Assembly: GCA_021773365.1 (NCBI GenBank) | Contig: JAJFKF010000042.1 | Location: forward strand, 26,408 to 90,407 | Source of the DNA: Gammaproteobacteria bacterium | GTDB taxonomy: Bacteria > Pseudomonadota > Gammaproteobacteria > Steroidobacterales > Steroidobacteraceae | Direction of reading: 5' to 3' | DNA: 64,000 bases | Part shown: positions 7,756 to 16,173 of the stretch, piece after piece | Position numbering within the stretch: the first letter of the stretch is position 1 | How the letters are laid out: every line of letters begins with the position of its first letter | The notes under the pieces: model-generated | The model's input: the letters and a program-made list of their open reading frames with translations, nothing else | What the model was told of the DNA's origin: nothing | The model's database searches: none | Translations under genes and position numbers: made by a program

Positions 7756-9906
7756 CTACTGCCCGAATGAGTATTCCCGCGCCCGTCCCTTATGCGGATA
7801 GGCAATGCCACGCACCCACCGATCCAGCCACTCTGCAGTTCTAACCAGACTATCCACAATCGCGGCTGGCCGCCTCAGAACGTGGCCTTCGTCATACACG
7901 AACGCCGCGCTGGGCACTTCATGACGGCGCAGTGCGGCCAGAAACCGCTCCGCCTCCGGCGCCAGGTTGTTCGCACCGTACAGGAGCAGAGTGGGCGTAT
8001 GAATACGGTCGGCATTGAGGGCAGGCGAATCGGCGAGCATGCGCGCTCGCACATCAGGATCAAGATGATCGGTAATACCGATGAGATCGCGTTGCGCAAG
8101 TATACGATAGCTGTCCGCTGGCGGCGGATAGAAAAACCTCAGCTGATCAACTGCGCCTTCATTGATGACCGCTGCCTTGAAACGATCCGTCTGCGTTATG
8201 GTGTAGGCGGTAAGTACACCACCGTAGCTGAAGCCCAATACACCGAGCTGTTCCGAATCGGCAATGCCGCGGCTGATCAGCTCATCTATTCCTGCCATGG
8301 CATCGCCATAAGGACCACGAACATTGCTCTTGTCGGTGCGAATACCCGACAGCAGCTCATCCTCATAGCCGCCACGCCCGCGCGTATTGGGTATCAGGAC
8401 CGAGTATCCACGCAGCACCAGGTACAGCGGCACACCGCCCCAGGCTTCAGTTGCGAATCCCTGACGCACCATGGTCGGGCCGCCGTGCAGATAGAGCAGC
8501 ACCGGCCCGGGTTTCCCGGCGGGCACATCACCTGCAGCCAATGCCGGCGTGGCCAGCAATCCATGGATGGAATAGCGATGATCGGCGCTGCGCCAGACCA
8601 GCTTCTCAACACCAACCCCCTGCCCCAGCATGAAATCCGGGGCCAGTGCTTCCAGAACCTGCGCCTGCCCTGAGGGCTCTCCCTGCGCATCGAGATTGGC
8701 ATAGAGCAGCTGCGGCGGCGTTGTGAACGTACTGCGCACAAACACCATACGATGTGCGTCCCGACTGAAGGCATAGGAGCCATCATCCGCAGGTGTTGAG
8801 CCGGAACCGGTGGCAACGCGCGGCAATGGAGCACTCACCGACCCGTCGCGGACATTTGCGCGCATGAGGCGCGTCGTCATGTCCAGGGACACGGAAAACA
8901 GGAATCGATCTTCCTCACCCAGCCAGACCTGGGGCGATCCGCGCGGCGCCCCACTGAAACGCATCACATCGCCGCCGGATGCGGCAATCACTGCCGGCCA
9001 GCCGCCATGGTAGTCCGGCTTTCCATGATGAGTCTCAAAGGCGATCCATTGTCCATCACCAGACCATACGGGCGCTCCGTCCATCCCGGGACGCACCACC
9101 AGCTGCTTCAACGTGCGCGTCTCGACATCGACCACAAACAGATCCGTGTCGGTATTCTGGCTGTCGTACTGATGGTCGAGGACAACTGCCAGCCGCTTCT
9201 CATCCGGCGACCACGCAAAGCCGCGGCGCCGGGCAACATGAACGGACTCTGGCGTCAGCTGCCGGACTTTGCCGGACTCCACATCAAGCACAAACAGCGC
9301 CCGGGTTGGACCTGCCTGCGGCTTCCATTGCTCCAGCAATACCCCGCGTCGCGGATCCAGTCCCGCGGGGTCTGCTGTCGGTGGCAGCGAAGCCGTAAAT
9401 GCCACGTACGTTCCGCGGGGCGACCACTGGTAATCGTCGCCAACAGCCCGGGCTACGCTTGCTGCGAAATCCGCAGGCAGCTGCGTGGTCTTCGATGTGG
9501 CCACATCGTAGGAGCTAAAGACTCGCTGACCATCGGCAGAGCTGGCAAGAAATCCAAGACTCTGTGCCGACGGATGCCAGCGCACCGCCTGCATCCCGAC
9601 CGGCAGAACTACCGGCGCATCGGGCTCACCACCCGCTGGCTGCAAACGCTGCAGCCGCCGTTGTTCGACTATGGTGTTGTTTGCTACGGAATGGCGCGCT
9701 ACCGAGTAGACAACCCACTCGCCGTCAGGCGAAAGCTGCGCCCTGCCCGCCTCGCCGAACTGAGGTATCTCAGCGAATACCCGTGCCAGCGCCTCGGCAG
9801 ACATGCCCGGCGGCTGATCTGCCGCCAGGCTGCCTGATCCCCACAATACCGCGCATTGCACCCAGACCAGCTGTCTCCATGGCCTTCTTCCGGCTGGGTG
9901 CACCAC
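7756..9906 (-). CDS. S9-family prolyl oligopeptidase-like exported peptidase
   Basis: A 716-residue protein with an N-terminal export signal (basic start, hydrophobic stretch, SLAADQ cleavage-like site), a beta-propeller region of WSPDE and WSGDG repeats, and a C-terminal alpha/beta-hydrolase domain. The nucleophile elbow is GFSYGG (Ser near residue 559) and the catalytic His is in YDEGHV near residue 673. The usual triad Asp region reads LLLYGANNLAPEAE; relatives normally have an Asp there, so an Asn may replace it and activity is uncertain. The gene starts with GTG 11 bp after the TBDR stop, so it is in the receptor's operon and probably degrades the imported peptide in the periplasm. Confidence 0.88.
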   Translation of the reverse strand: MVHPAGRRPWRQLVWVQCAVLWGSGSLAADQPPGMSAEALARVFAEIPQFGEAGRAQLSPDGEWVVYSVARHSVANNTIVEQRRLQRLQPAGGEPDAPVVLPVGMQAVRWHPSAQSLGFLASSADGQRVFSSYDVATSKTTQLPADFAASVARAVGDDYQWSPRGTYVAFTASLPPTADPAGLDPRRGVLLEQWKPQAGPTRALFVLDVESGKVRQLTPESVHVARRRGFAWSPDEKRLAVVLDHQYDSQNTDTDLFVVDVETRTLKQLVVRPGMDGAPVWSGDGQWIAFETHHGKPDYHGGWPAVIAASGGDVMRFSGAPRGSPQVWLGEEDRFLFSVSLDMTTRLMRANVRDGSVSAPLPRVATGSGSTPADDGSYAFSRDAHRMVFVRSTFTTPPQLLYANLDAQGEPSGQAQVLEALAPDFMLGQGVGVEKLVWRSADHRYSIHGLLATPALAAGDVPAGKPGPVLLYLHGGPTMVRQGFATEAWGGVPLYLVLRGYSVLIPNTRGRGGYEDELLSGIRTDKSNVRGPYGDAMAGIDELISRGIADSEQLGVLGFSYGGVLTAYTITQTDRFKAAVINEGAVDQLRFFYPPPADSYRILAQRDLIGITDHLDPDVRARMLADSPALNADRIHTPTLLLYGANNLAPEAERFLAALRRHEVPSAAFVYDEGHVLRRPAAIVDSLVRTAEWLDRWVRGIAYPHKGRAREYSFGQ

Positions 9907-9917
9907 GCATGCCTCGC

Positions 9918-12668
9918 CTACCAGTTCTTGGAGAACTGCAGCGACATGTACCGACCAAGGGGATTCGCATTCGAGGCGTCGTAGCGCAGACCCGAACCGC
10001 TGTAGAGGAACTCAGGCGGATCCTGATCCAGCGCATTGTTGATGCTGAGCGTGGCAGCGAAGCCCTGCAGCCAGCGCCCGCCCTGCATTTTCGAGCCATC
10101 CAGGCGCAGCACCACGTCCGCGGTTGTCCAGCCCTCTATCTCGCCAGCAGGAGTCGGGAATGGATTCGAATAGGAATCCACATAGTTCACGAAGACGGTG
10201 GCGCCCAGGGCCCGACGCGACCAGCCCAGTTTTGCACGTAGCCGCAGGTCGACTGCCTTGCCAACTTCGTTGTACAGATCGAAAGGCGGGCTGTTTTCAG
10301 TCAGGCGACGGTCATGCCCGAGCGTAAAGCTGCCATTGAAGCCGGCATTGATGCGGTTTTCACCGGACAAGAATTCATTGTCCACGATCAGGTCAATGCC
10401 ATCGACTTTCTCCACCGACAGATTGTTGGTGCGATTGTCGAACAACACGAGATTCGGAAACACGTCCAGGATGTTCTGCGTGGCTGGGTCGAATGGCGTT
10501 CCCGTTCCATTGGAGATGATGCCGTTGGTGTCGGTGGCCAGCACGGCAGCAAGCAGATCGGCTGAGGGATCGCGATGCACCACATCAGTGAAGCGATCCT
10601 CCCTCACCAGAACCAGCGCCTGATCCGTCCCGCCGAAGGCAGGTGTCTCAATGCGGTCCTTGTACTCGACGTTGAAATACGACAGCGACACGCGGCCTTG
10701 CGGCATGAATGCCGGCCGGAAATCCACGCCGAAACTCCAGGTACGTGCCTTCTCCGGCCCCAATCCGGGATTGGTTCCATCCCACGTCAGTACCGCTGTG
10801 CTACCGCCACTGAGCGGATCGGTGCGGTTCGCCAGTGACGCCTCGTTGCGCGGAGGCGCGACTTCAGTCAACGGCGGCACGCGAAATGCCGTCGAGTAGG
10901 CGGCACGAACCGTCACTTCATCGGCCACCGCCCAGACAACACCCACTTGCGGGTTGACGGTGCTGCCGAAATCGCTGTAATCGTCATAGCGCCCCGCCAG
11001 AGAGATCTCCAGACCCCGCAGGCCCGGCTGCGTGCCATTTTCCACCAGCGGCAGCAGCACTTCTGCCGATACGGAGTCGATGTGCCGGTCGGAATGCGCC
11101 ACCACCAGACCATTCGGAGCGCCGTTGCGGAAGGCGACGATATTCCTCATGCCTTCCTTGCGCCGTTCCACACCCACCGCCGCCTGAGGAACGATGCCGC
11201 CGATGGCGAACAACGGACCACTGGCCAGCATTGATGCGGTGCCCAGCGTCGCTGCACGGTCATAGATGGACTCCGAAGCAATGAAGAAATCACCGAAGTC
11301 CAGGGCATAGGCCGAGAAGGTTTCGGTATAGATCAGGCTGACAGCCGCTGAGGTATCGAGCGCCCAGGAGCCGATGCCGAATACCGCACCGGCAGAAGCA
11401 TTGTACTGCTCGGTCGGAATGACATACCGCGTCCAGCTCTCGTTGTCGGCTCCGCTGTACAGCGTCTTCTCCAGAGACTCGGAGCGCTTCGACGTGTACA
11501 TGGCATCGGCATACAGCTCCACATTGTCGCTCCACGAGAAGCGGCCCGACAGCAAAGCGGAGTGCTGATCGGCTGGCGGCAGCAGATCCATATACGTCTT
11601 GATGTTCCCCGAGGGAAGCGGCGAGATCACCAGCCCGGTATCCAGAAGATCCAGACCGTAGTCGTGCCGATAGTCGTAGGCCAGCATGAATCCCCAACGC
11701 TGCGACTTCATGCCCGCCGTCTGATTCAGCTGCAGGCGTTCGCCACCGGCCGATGCCAGACCATACTGAGCTCGCGTTTCGAACCCCTCGAAGTCACGGC
11801 GCGTAACCAGGTTGACCACACCCGCGACGGCATCGGACCCGTATACCGCCGAACGTCCGCCCGTCACGATCTCGACGCGCTCAATCGCCGACAGGGGAAT
11901 CGTGGAAATGTCGGTCACGCGCCCGAGATTGCTGCCGGCGCGGCGCTTGCCATTGACCAAAGTCAGTGTCGACTGCGAACCGAGACCACGCAGATCGATA
12001 CCAGAGGCGCGATCCTCGTTGAGGCGCGCCAATCGCGAGCCACCCTCGGCGAACCGGGCCTCGGGACGAATTTCGGTGAAGTTCTGCGGCAGCTTCTCCA
12101 TCAGGTCCTCGACGGTGGCATAGCCATCGCGTTCGATTTCCTCGCGCGTAATCGTAATGGACGGAGCCGCAATCGTCTTGGCACCGCGGATGTTTGTACC
12201 CGTCACGGTAATTTCCTGAGCCTCGGGCTCCGGCCGTTCCGCCGCCGCCGAAGCGTCGGAGTACTGGCCAGTTGCGGGTGTATCACGACGCACCAGCCGC
12301 AACTCCCGATTGTCTACCTGGCTGGAGGCCTTCTGCACACGAGCGGGTGAAGTACTCTCGATGACGAACGATCCGCCATCCGTTACCCGCACGCTCAGCC
12401 CGGATCCGTTAAGAAGTCGCGCCAACGCCTCCTGCACCGAATAGCTGCCCTGCAATCCGGGCGCGCGCTTTCCACGCACCGCAGAGGGCTCGAAGACAAC
12501 ATTGACGCTGGCCTTGCTGCCAATGGCACGCAGGGCGTCCGGCAACGCCTGAGCAGGTAAGTGAAAATCATAGTTGGTTTGCGCAAAAGCCGTCGCTGGC
12601 AAGGCAGCGACAGCGGCAACCAGGAATGCAACTGCGCACAACGCGCGTAAACCGGCTACTACTGGCAT
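9918..12668 (-). CDS. TonB-dependent receptor with STN signalling domain (locus A)
   Basis: A 916-residue outer membrane receptor. It has a signal peptide ending near TAFAQ, then an STN secretin/TonB domain (about residues 33-85, FHLPAQALPDALRAIG) that transmits ligand status to FecR, a variable linker, a plug (EITVTGTNIRG, IDLRGLGSQSTLTLVNGKR, VEIVTGGRSAVYGSDAVAG) and a 22-strand barrel ending LQFSKNW. The ATG at 12668 is chosen because it has a GGAAGGG ribosome binding site and starts a clean signal peptide. The longer frame from 12716 would begin almost inside the -10 element. It is followed by the S9 peptidase and preceded by its FecR and sigma genes. The ligand is unknown; peptidase coupling suggests a peptide. 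Confidence 0.93.
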   Translation of the reverse strand: MPVVAGLRALCAVAFLVAAVAALPATAFAQTNYDFHLPAQALPDALRAIGSKASVNVVFEPSAVRGKRAPGLQGSYSVQEALARLLNGSGLSVRVTDGGSFVIESTSPARVQKASSQVDNRELRLVRRDTPATGQYSDASAAAERPEPEAQEITVTGTNIRGAKTIAAPSITITREEIERDGYATVEDLMEKLPQNFTEIRPEARFAEGGSRLARLNEDRASGIDLRGLGSQSTLTLVNGKRRAGSNLGRVTDISTIPLSAIERVEIVTGGRSAVYGSDAVAGVVNLVTRRDFEGFETRAQYGLASAGGERLQLNQTAGMKSQRWGFMLAYDYRHDYGLDLLDTGLVISPLPSGNIKTYMDLLPPADQHSALLSGRFSWSDNVELYADAMYTSKRSESLEKTLYSGADNESWTRYVIPTEQYNASAGAVFGIGSWALDTSAAVSLIYTETFSAYALDFGDFFIASESIYDRAATLGTASMLASGPLFAIGGIVPQAAVGVERRKEGMRNIVAFRNGAPNGLVVAHSDRHIDSVSAEVLLPLVENGTQPGLRGLEISLAGRYDDYSDFGSTVNPQVGVVWAVADEVTVRAAYSTAFRVPPLTEVAPPRNEASLANRTDPLSGGSTAVLTWDGTNPGLGPEKARTWSFGVDFRPAFMPQGRVSLSYFNVEYKDRIETPAFGGTDQALVLVREDRFTDVVHRDPSADLLAAVLATDTNGIISNGTGTPFDPATQNILDVFPNLVLFDNRTNNLSVEKVDGIDLIVDNEFLSGENRINAGFNGSFTLGHDRRLTENSPPFDLYNEVGKAVDLRLRAKLGWSRRALGATVFVNYVDSYSNPFPTPAGEIEGWTTADVVLRLDGSKMQGGRWLQGFAATLSINNALDQDPPEFLYSGSGLRYDASNANPLGRYMSLQFSKNW

Positions 12669-12720
12669 GAATGAACCCTTCCGAGTCTGATCTGACAAAA
12701 TTACTGACACGTCCATTGCA

Positions 12721-12744
12721 CTAGACGACTCAGAACGACAATCC
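12721..12744 (-). promoter_or_regulatory. Putative ECF promoter for the locus A receptor
   Basis: Read on the minus strand, this 24-bp stretch begins with GGA (-35 side) and ends with CGTCTAG (-10 side). It matches the element in front of the locus A sigma gene (14312-14335) at 16 of 24 positions, with no gaps, including the internal CG, TCTG and the final TCGTCTAG. The distance to the receptor ATG at 12668 leaves a normal untranslated leader with a good ribosome binding site. That two genes of one signalling locus share it suggests recognition by the locus A sigma factor (inference). Confidence 0.6.
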
Positions 12745-12813
12745 CGACATTCCCTTGTGAGCCTGCTCGGGCCATGAAAGCCACAGCAGACACGGCGCTA
12801 CGCAAACCGGCTT

Positions 12814-13809
12814 CTAGTGCGCCTGCGGCGCATGGAGCACGATCCGCCCATCCGCGTCTCGGACCTGCAGGCGATGAAGCCGCGCCATGGCCTGCGCAAA
12901 CTCACGGGGATCCCGGGTCTCGAATACGCCGGAGACCCGCAGGTGAGCCACTGATGAATCCACGATGATCCTCTGCGAACTGCCGTAGCGGTTGATCTCT
13001 GCGGCAACATCCTGCAATGACGCGTCGTCGAACATGACCTCACCACGCCGCCAGGCGATCAGGGCTTCCACTTTGGGACGGTCATGCACCACAGGCTCAT
13101 CGTCGCGAGCGATCACCCGCTCTCCCGGCTCCAGCAGCACCTTGCGACCAGCGCTGGCTGCCGCGCCCCCGCTATTCGATGGGCGAATCATCTCGATCTT
13201 GCCGTCAAGCAACGTGACCGCGACACTCATCGCATCCTTGCGCACGACGAACTTGGTGCCCAGCGCCCTGACCTGCTCTCGTCCCGCCTCCACAATAAGC
13301 GGCCGCAGCGGATCCCGGGCAACCTCAAACAGACCCTCACCCCGATCCAGGCGCAAGCGCCGCTCATCTTCCGTATAAAGAACCGTAAGTTTGCTATCGG
13401 TGTTCAATGACACCCGCGTACCATCATCGAGAGTAACTGTTTGCTGCTGCCCCACGCCAGTGAGATACGTCGGCGAGCGCTGCGCATACAGCACTGCTCC
13501 GACAATGGCGATAGCCAATGTTGCGGCCACTGCCAGCCACCTTGCCTGCAGATCGTCCCTTTGTTTGTCAGAACCCCGGCCTGCAGATCCAACGAGGCGT
13601 GCTGCGCCAGGGATGACCTCCCAGGTGTCGGTGGCACGTGAAAACGCATGCGCATGCGCGGAATCGGCAGCCAGCCACTCCTTGAACGCGGCTTCCGCGG
13701 CTGCAGTGCGCGCGCTGCCTTGCAGCCGCGCAATCCACGCCGCTGCTTCGGCAAGTACCACGTCATTGTCCTGTTGTGTTTCCACCGGCTTTACCACCCA
13801 TCCATCCAT
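12814..13809 (-). CDS. FecR-family anti-sigma/sigma regulator (locus A)
   Basis: A 331-residue inner-membrane signal transducer. Residues about 12-60 form the cytoplasmic FecR N-terminal domain (DUF4880 type, AAWIARLQGS, FKEWLAADSAHAHAF) that binds the sigma factor. A single membrane helix follows near residues 90-110 (LAVAATLAIAIVGAVL), and the rest is the periplasmic FecR domain (VTLDDGTRVSLNTDSKL, LFEVARDPLRPLIVEA) ending in an STN-like subdomain that should contact the receptor. The gene overlaps the sigma gene by 19 bp, so the two are co-expressed. Confidence 0.92.
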   Translation of the reverse strand: MDGWVVKPVETQQDNDVVLAEAAAWIARLQGSARTAAAEAAFKEWLAADSAHAHAFSRATDTWEVIPGAARLVGSAGRGSDKQRDDLQARWLAVAATLAIAIVGAVLYAQRSPTYLTGVGQQQTVTLDDGTRVSLNTDSKLTVLYTEDERRLRLDRGEGLFEVARDPLRPLIVEAGREQVRALGTKFVVRKDAMSVAVTLLDGKIEMIRPSNSGGAAASAGRKVLLEPGERVIARDDEPVVHDRPKVEALIAWRRGEVMFDDASLQDVAAEINRYGSSQRIIVDSSVAHLRVSGVFETRDPREFAQAMARLHRLQVRDADGRIVLHAPQAH

Positions 13810-14270
13810 TTAGTCAGAAACATAACCGCCCGGGCGAGCTGCTTCTCAACGGCAGCGACAGACATGCCCTCCTGCCGTGCAATCTGCGGAAAGCTCAGTC
13901 CCTCGACACGCTGGGCCATCAGGATACGCAGCGCCAGCGGGCTGAGTCTTTCCATGCCTGCCGCTGCCCGGCGCAAACGCTCCTGCGCACGGACCACCTC
14001 GTCCTGCCGAGGCTCAGAGTCGGCTACCAGATCAAAGTCGACTTCTGCAGGATCGAATGGTGATTTTCTTTTCCGTCGCACCTGATCGCGGCTGATATTC
14101 ACCGCCGCTTTGACCAGGAAGGCCTCCTGTGAACGCAACTCGTGTGCCCGGGTGTAGGCAGTCAGTCGGGCAAAGGCCTCCTGCACGATGTCATCAGCGT
14201 CCTCGGGCGTCACTCCGCGCCGCAGGACGACCGACCGTGCTTTCTTGAACATTTGAGCAATGGCGCTCAT
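13791..14270 (-). CDS. ECF RNA polymerase sigma factor, FecI-like (locus A)
   Basis: A 159-residue sigma-70-family ECF factor. Region 2 is seen in VTPEDADDIVQEAFARL and the following helix (about residues 12-75). Region 4 is seen in LSPLALRILMAQRVEGLSFP and VAAVEKQLARAVMFL (about 100-152). It has no regions 1 or 3, as expected for ECF factors. It heads the sigma-FecR pair, and the receptor lies downstream behind its own promoter. Regulation is probably by release from FecR when the receptor binds ligand, as in the Fec system of E. coli. Confidence 0.92.
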   Translation of the reverse strand: MSAIAQMFKKARSVVLRRGVTPEDADDIVQEAFARLTAYTRAHELRSQEAFLVKAAVNISRDQVRRKRKSPFDPAEVDFDLVADSEPRQDEVVRAQERLRRAAAGMERLSPLALRILMAQRVEGLSFPQIARQEGMSVAAVEKQLARAVMFLTKWMDGW

Positions 14271-14311
14271 GGACTCCGCATCTGCTGCCTGACTACCGCC
14301 CTATCATAAGG

Positions 14312-14335
14312 CTAGACGATCCAGACCGCGGTTCC
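14312..14335 (-). promoter_or_regulatory. Putative ECF promoter for the locus A sigma gene
   Basis: On the minus strand this element starts GGAAC and ends CGTCTAG, 41 bp before the sigma ATG. It is the partner of the element at 12721-12744 and has the same 24-bp length. GGAAC-like -35 and CGTC-like -10 sequences are typical of ECF promoters. The arrangement implies positive autoregulation of the sigma gene. Confidence 0.6.
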
Positions 14336-14414
14336 AGACATCCGGCTTCAGTCGCCTGGATTCGTCGATGGGCAGAGGCGTGCTTTGCACAGTATATTCA
14401 CTTCGCTCTGACCG

Positions 14415-16019
14415 CTATTCGTCCACAAGCCCGACTCCTTTCATCGGCACGGCTATTTCCGGCAGATCCTCCGCGCTCTTCAGGTACTCCGGTTCCGGCC
14501 TGAGATTCGTCTTCTGCTCATAGGCGTAACCACAGGAAAACACTTTCGCATCGGCATTCCTGGCGCCGACAAAGGAAATCCCGATCGGAATGCCATGGAC
14601 CGCACCCATCGGTACGGTCAGGTGAGGATAACCGGCGATTGCCGCCATCGAACCGATGCCCACCCACTGCGGCCAGACATCACCGTTGACGGGATCGACA
14701 CGCGGTGCAACAGGGCCCGACGGGGCTACGAGGATATCGACATGGTGTTCAGCAAGCAGTCTGTCGATGCCGTTTTCGCGCGCGGCCTGTGCGGCGTCAT
14801 TGCGCGCTTCAATGTATTCGTTTTCATCAAGGCCGCCAAGCTTGTCCGCTTCTTCAAAAATACTTTGGTCGAACAACGCCAGCTCCAGACCTGCATTGGC
14901 CTGATTGAATGCAATCAACGCGGAAAGATCACGCGTCTCAACAGAGGGCGCGGCATCGGCAAGATAATTATTGATTGTCGCCTTGAATTCATAACGCAAC
15001 ATCTTGCCCTGGGCGCCGGGGATCTTGCCGGCGGATTGAAATTTTTCAATCTCCACCAGCACGGCACCGGCGGCTTCGAGCGCCTTTAACGCGGCGTCAA
15101 AGTGCTCTTTGATGTCGGCATTGGACCCTTGCGCATAACGAGCCACACCGATGCGGGCGCCCGCCAGTGAATTGGCATCAAGTGCCGCGACATAATCCGT
15201 CTTGTCATCACTGGTCGCCATCGCGTTCAGCATCATGGCCGCACCTTTCACCGTTTTTGTCATGGGGCCGGCCGTGTCCTGCGATGAGGATATGGGCACA
15301 ATAAACTGCTGCGAAACCAGGCCGACACTGGGCTTGAAACCAACAACTCCGTTCACATTGGACGGACAGATGATCGAACCATTGGTCTCGGTGCCGACTG
15401 CGCCTGCCGCCAGCGATGCGGCAACCGCCACGGCCGAACCGGAACTGGACCCGCAAGGGCTGCGATCGAGCATGTGGGGATTGCGCACCTGGCCACCCAG
15501 CGCCGACCAGCCGCTGATCGAATTGCCGGAGCGGAAGTTGGCCCACTCACTCAGGTTGGTCTTTCCCAGAATAATCACGCCGGCGTCACGAAGGCCGGCC
15601 ACCAGCGGTGCATCGCGCCCGGTGACATTGTCCTGCAGTGCCAGCGCGCCGGCGGTGGTGGGTAGCGGGTCGCGGGATTCGATGTTGTCCTTCAGCAGGA
15701 CCGGTATGCCGTCCAGCGGACCGAGCGCCTGTTTCTTTGCCCGCCGTGCATCGGCTGCACGGGCCTGATCGAGAGCGTCGGGGTTGAGCGAGAGTACGGC
15801 CTGCAATGTCGGGCCCGCCCTGTCCACGGCATTGATACGGGCAATATAGGCGTTGACGAGTTGTTCCGATGTGACTTCACCGGCGGCCAGGGCGCTGGCA
15901 ATGTCCGGCAGGGGCCTGGCGATAATGCCGGCTGGCGCCGAAGCCTCCATCTGCGCCGTATCGGGCGCACAGGCCACCAATGCAAGGGCCGGCAAAGCCA
16001 TCAATATCAGTGGCTTCAT
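14415..16019 (-). CDS. Amidase-signature-family amidase, lipoprotein-type signal
   Basis: A 534-residue amidase. The Ser-cisSer-Lys triad is visible: Lys in PVLLKDNIES, the glycine/serine-rich signature CGSSSGSAVAVAAS, and the nucleophile in GTETNGSI. The N-terminus MKPLILMALPALALVACAP has a lipobox (LVAC), so the enzyme is probably a lipid-anchored periplasmic protein. The ATG at 16019 is chosen over 16040 because AGGAGAGG lies 6 bp upstream. Members hydrolyse amide bonds of peptides, aryl amides or acylated amines. It sits upstream of locus A in the same direction; with the S9 peptidase it suggests use of peptide-like amides (inference). Confidence 0.9.
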   Translation of the reverse strand: MKPLILMALPALALVACAPDTAQMEASAPAGIIARPLPDIASALAAGEVTSEQLVNAYIARINAVDRAGPTLQAVLSLNPDALDQARAADARRAKKQALGPLDGIPVLLKDNIESRDPLPTTAGALALQDNVTGRDAPLVAGLRDAGVIILGKTNLSEWANFRSGNSISGWSALGGQVRNPHMLDRSPCGSSSGSAVAVAASLAAGAVGTETNGSIICPSNVNGVVGFKPSVGLVSQQFIVPISSSQDTAGPMTKTVKGAAMMLNAMATSDDKTDYVAALDANSLAGARIGVARYAQGSNADIKEHFDAALKALEAAGAVLVEIEKFQSAGKIPGAQGKMLRYEFKATINNYLADAAPSVETRDLSALIAFNQANAGLELALFDQSIFEEADKLGGLDENEYIEARNDAAQAARENGIDRLLAEHHVDILVAPSGPVAPRVDPVNGDVWPQWVGIGSMAAIAGYPHLTVPMGAVHGIPIGISFVGARNADAKVFSCGYAYEQKTNLRPEPEYLKSAEDLPEIAVPMKGVGLVDE

Positions 16020-16173
16020 GACAAACCTCTCCTGTGACAACTATGCGTATTGGGCATGAGCACCGATGATGCCCCGGCTGGCCGATAATACATTGATATG
16101 CAAGGTCACCGTCCGCGCGCTTGGCCCCATCACCACCTGGGCGTATTGTGACCCCTTCAAGGGGGGCCTGATC

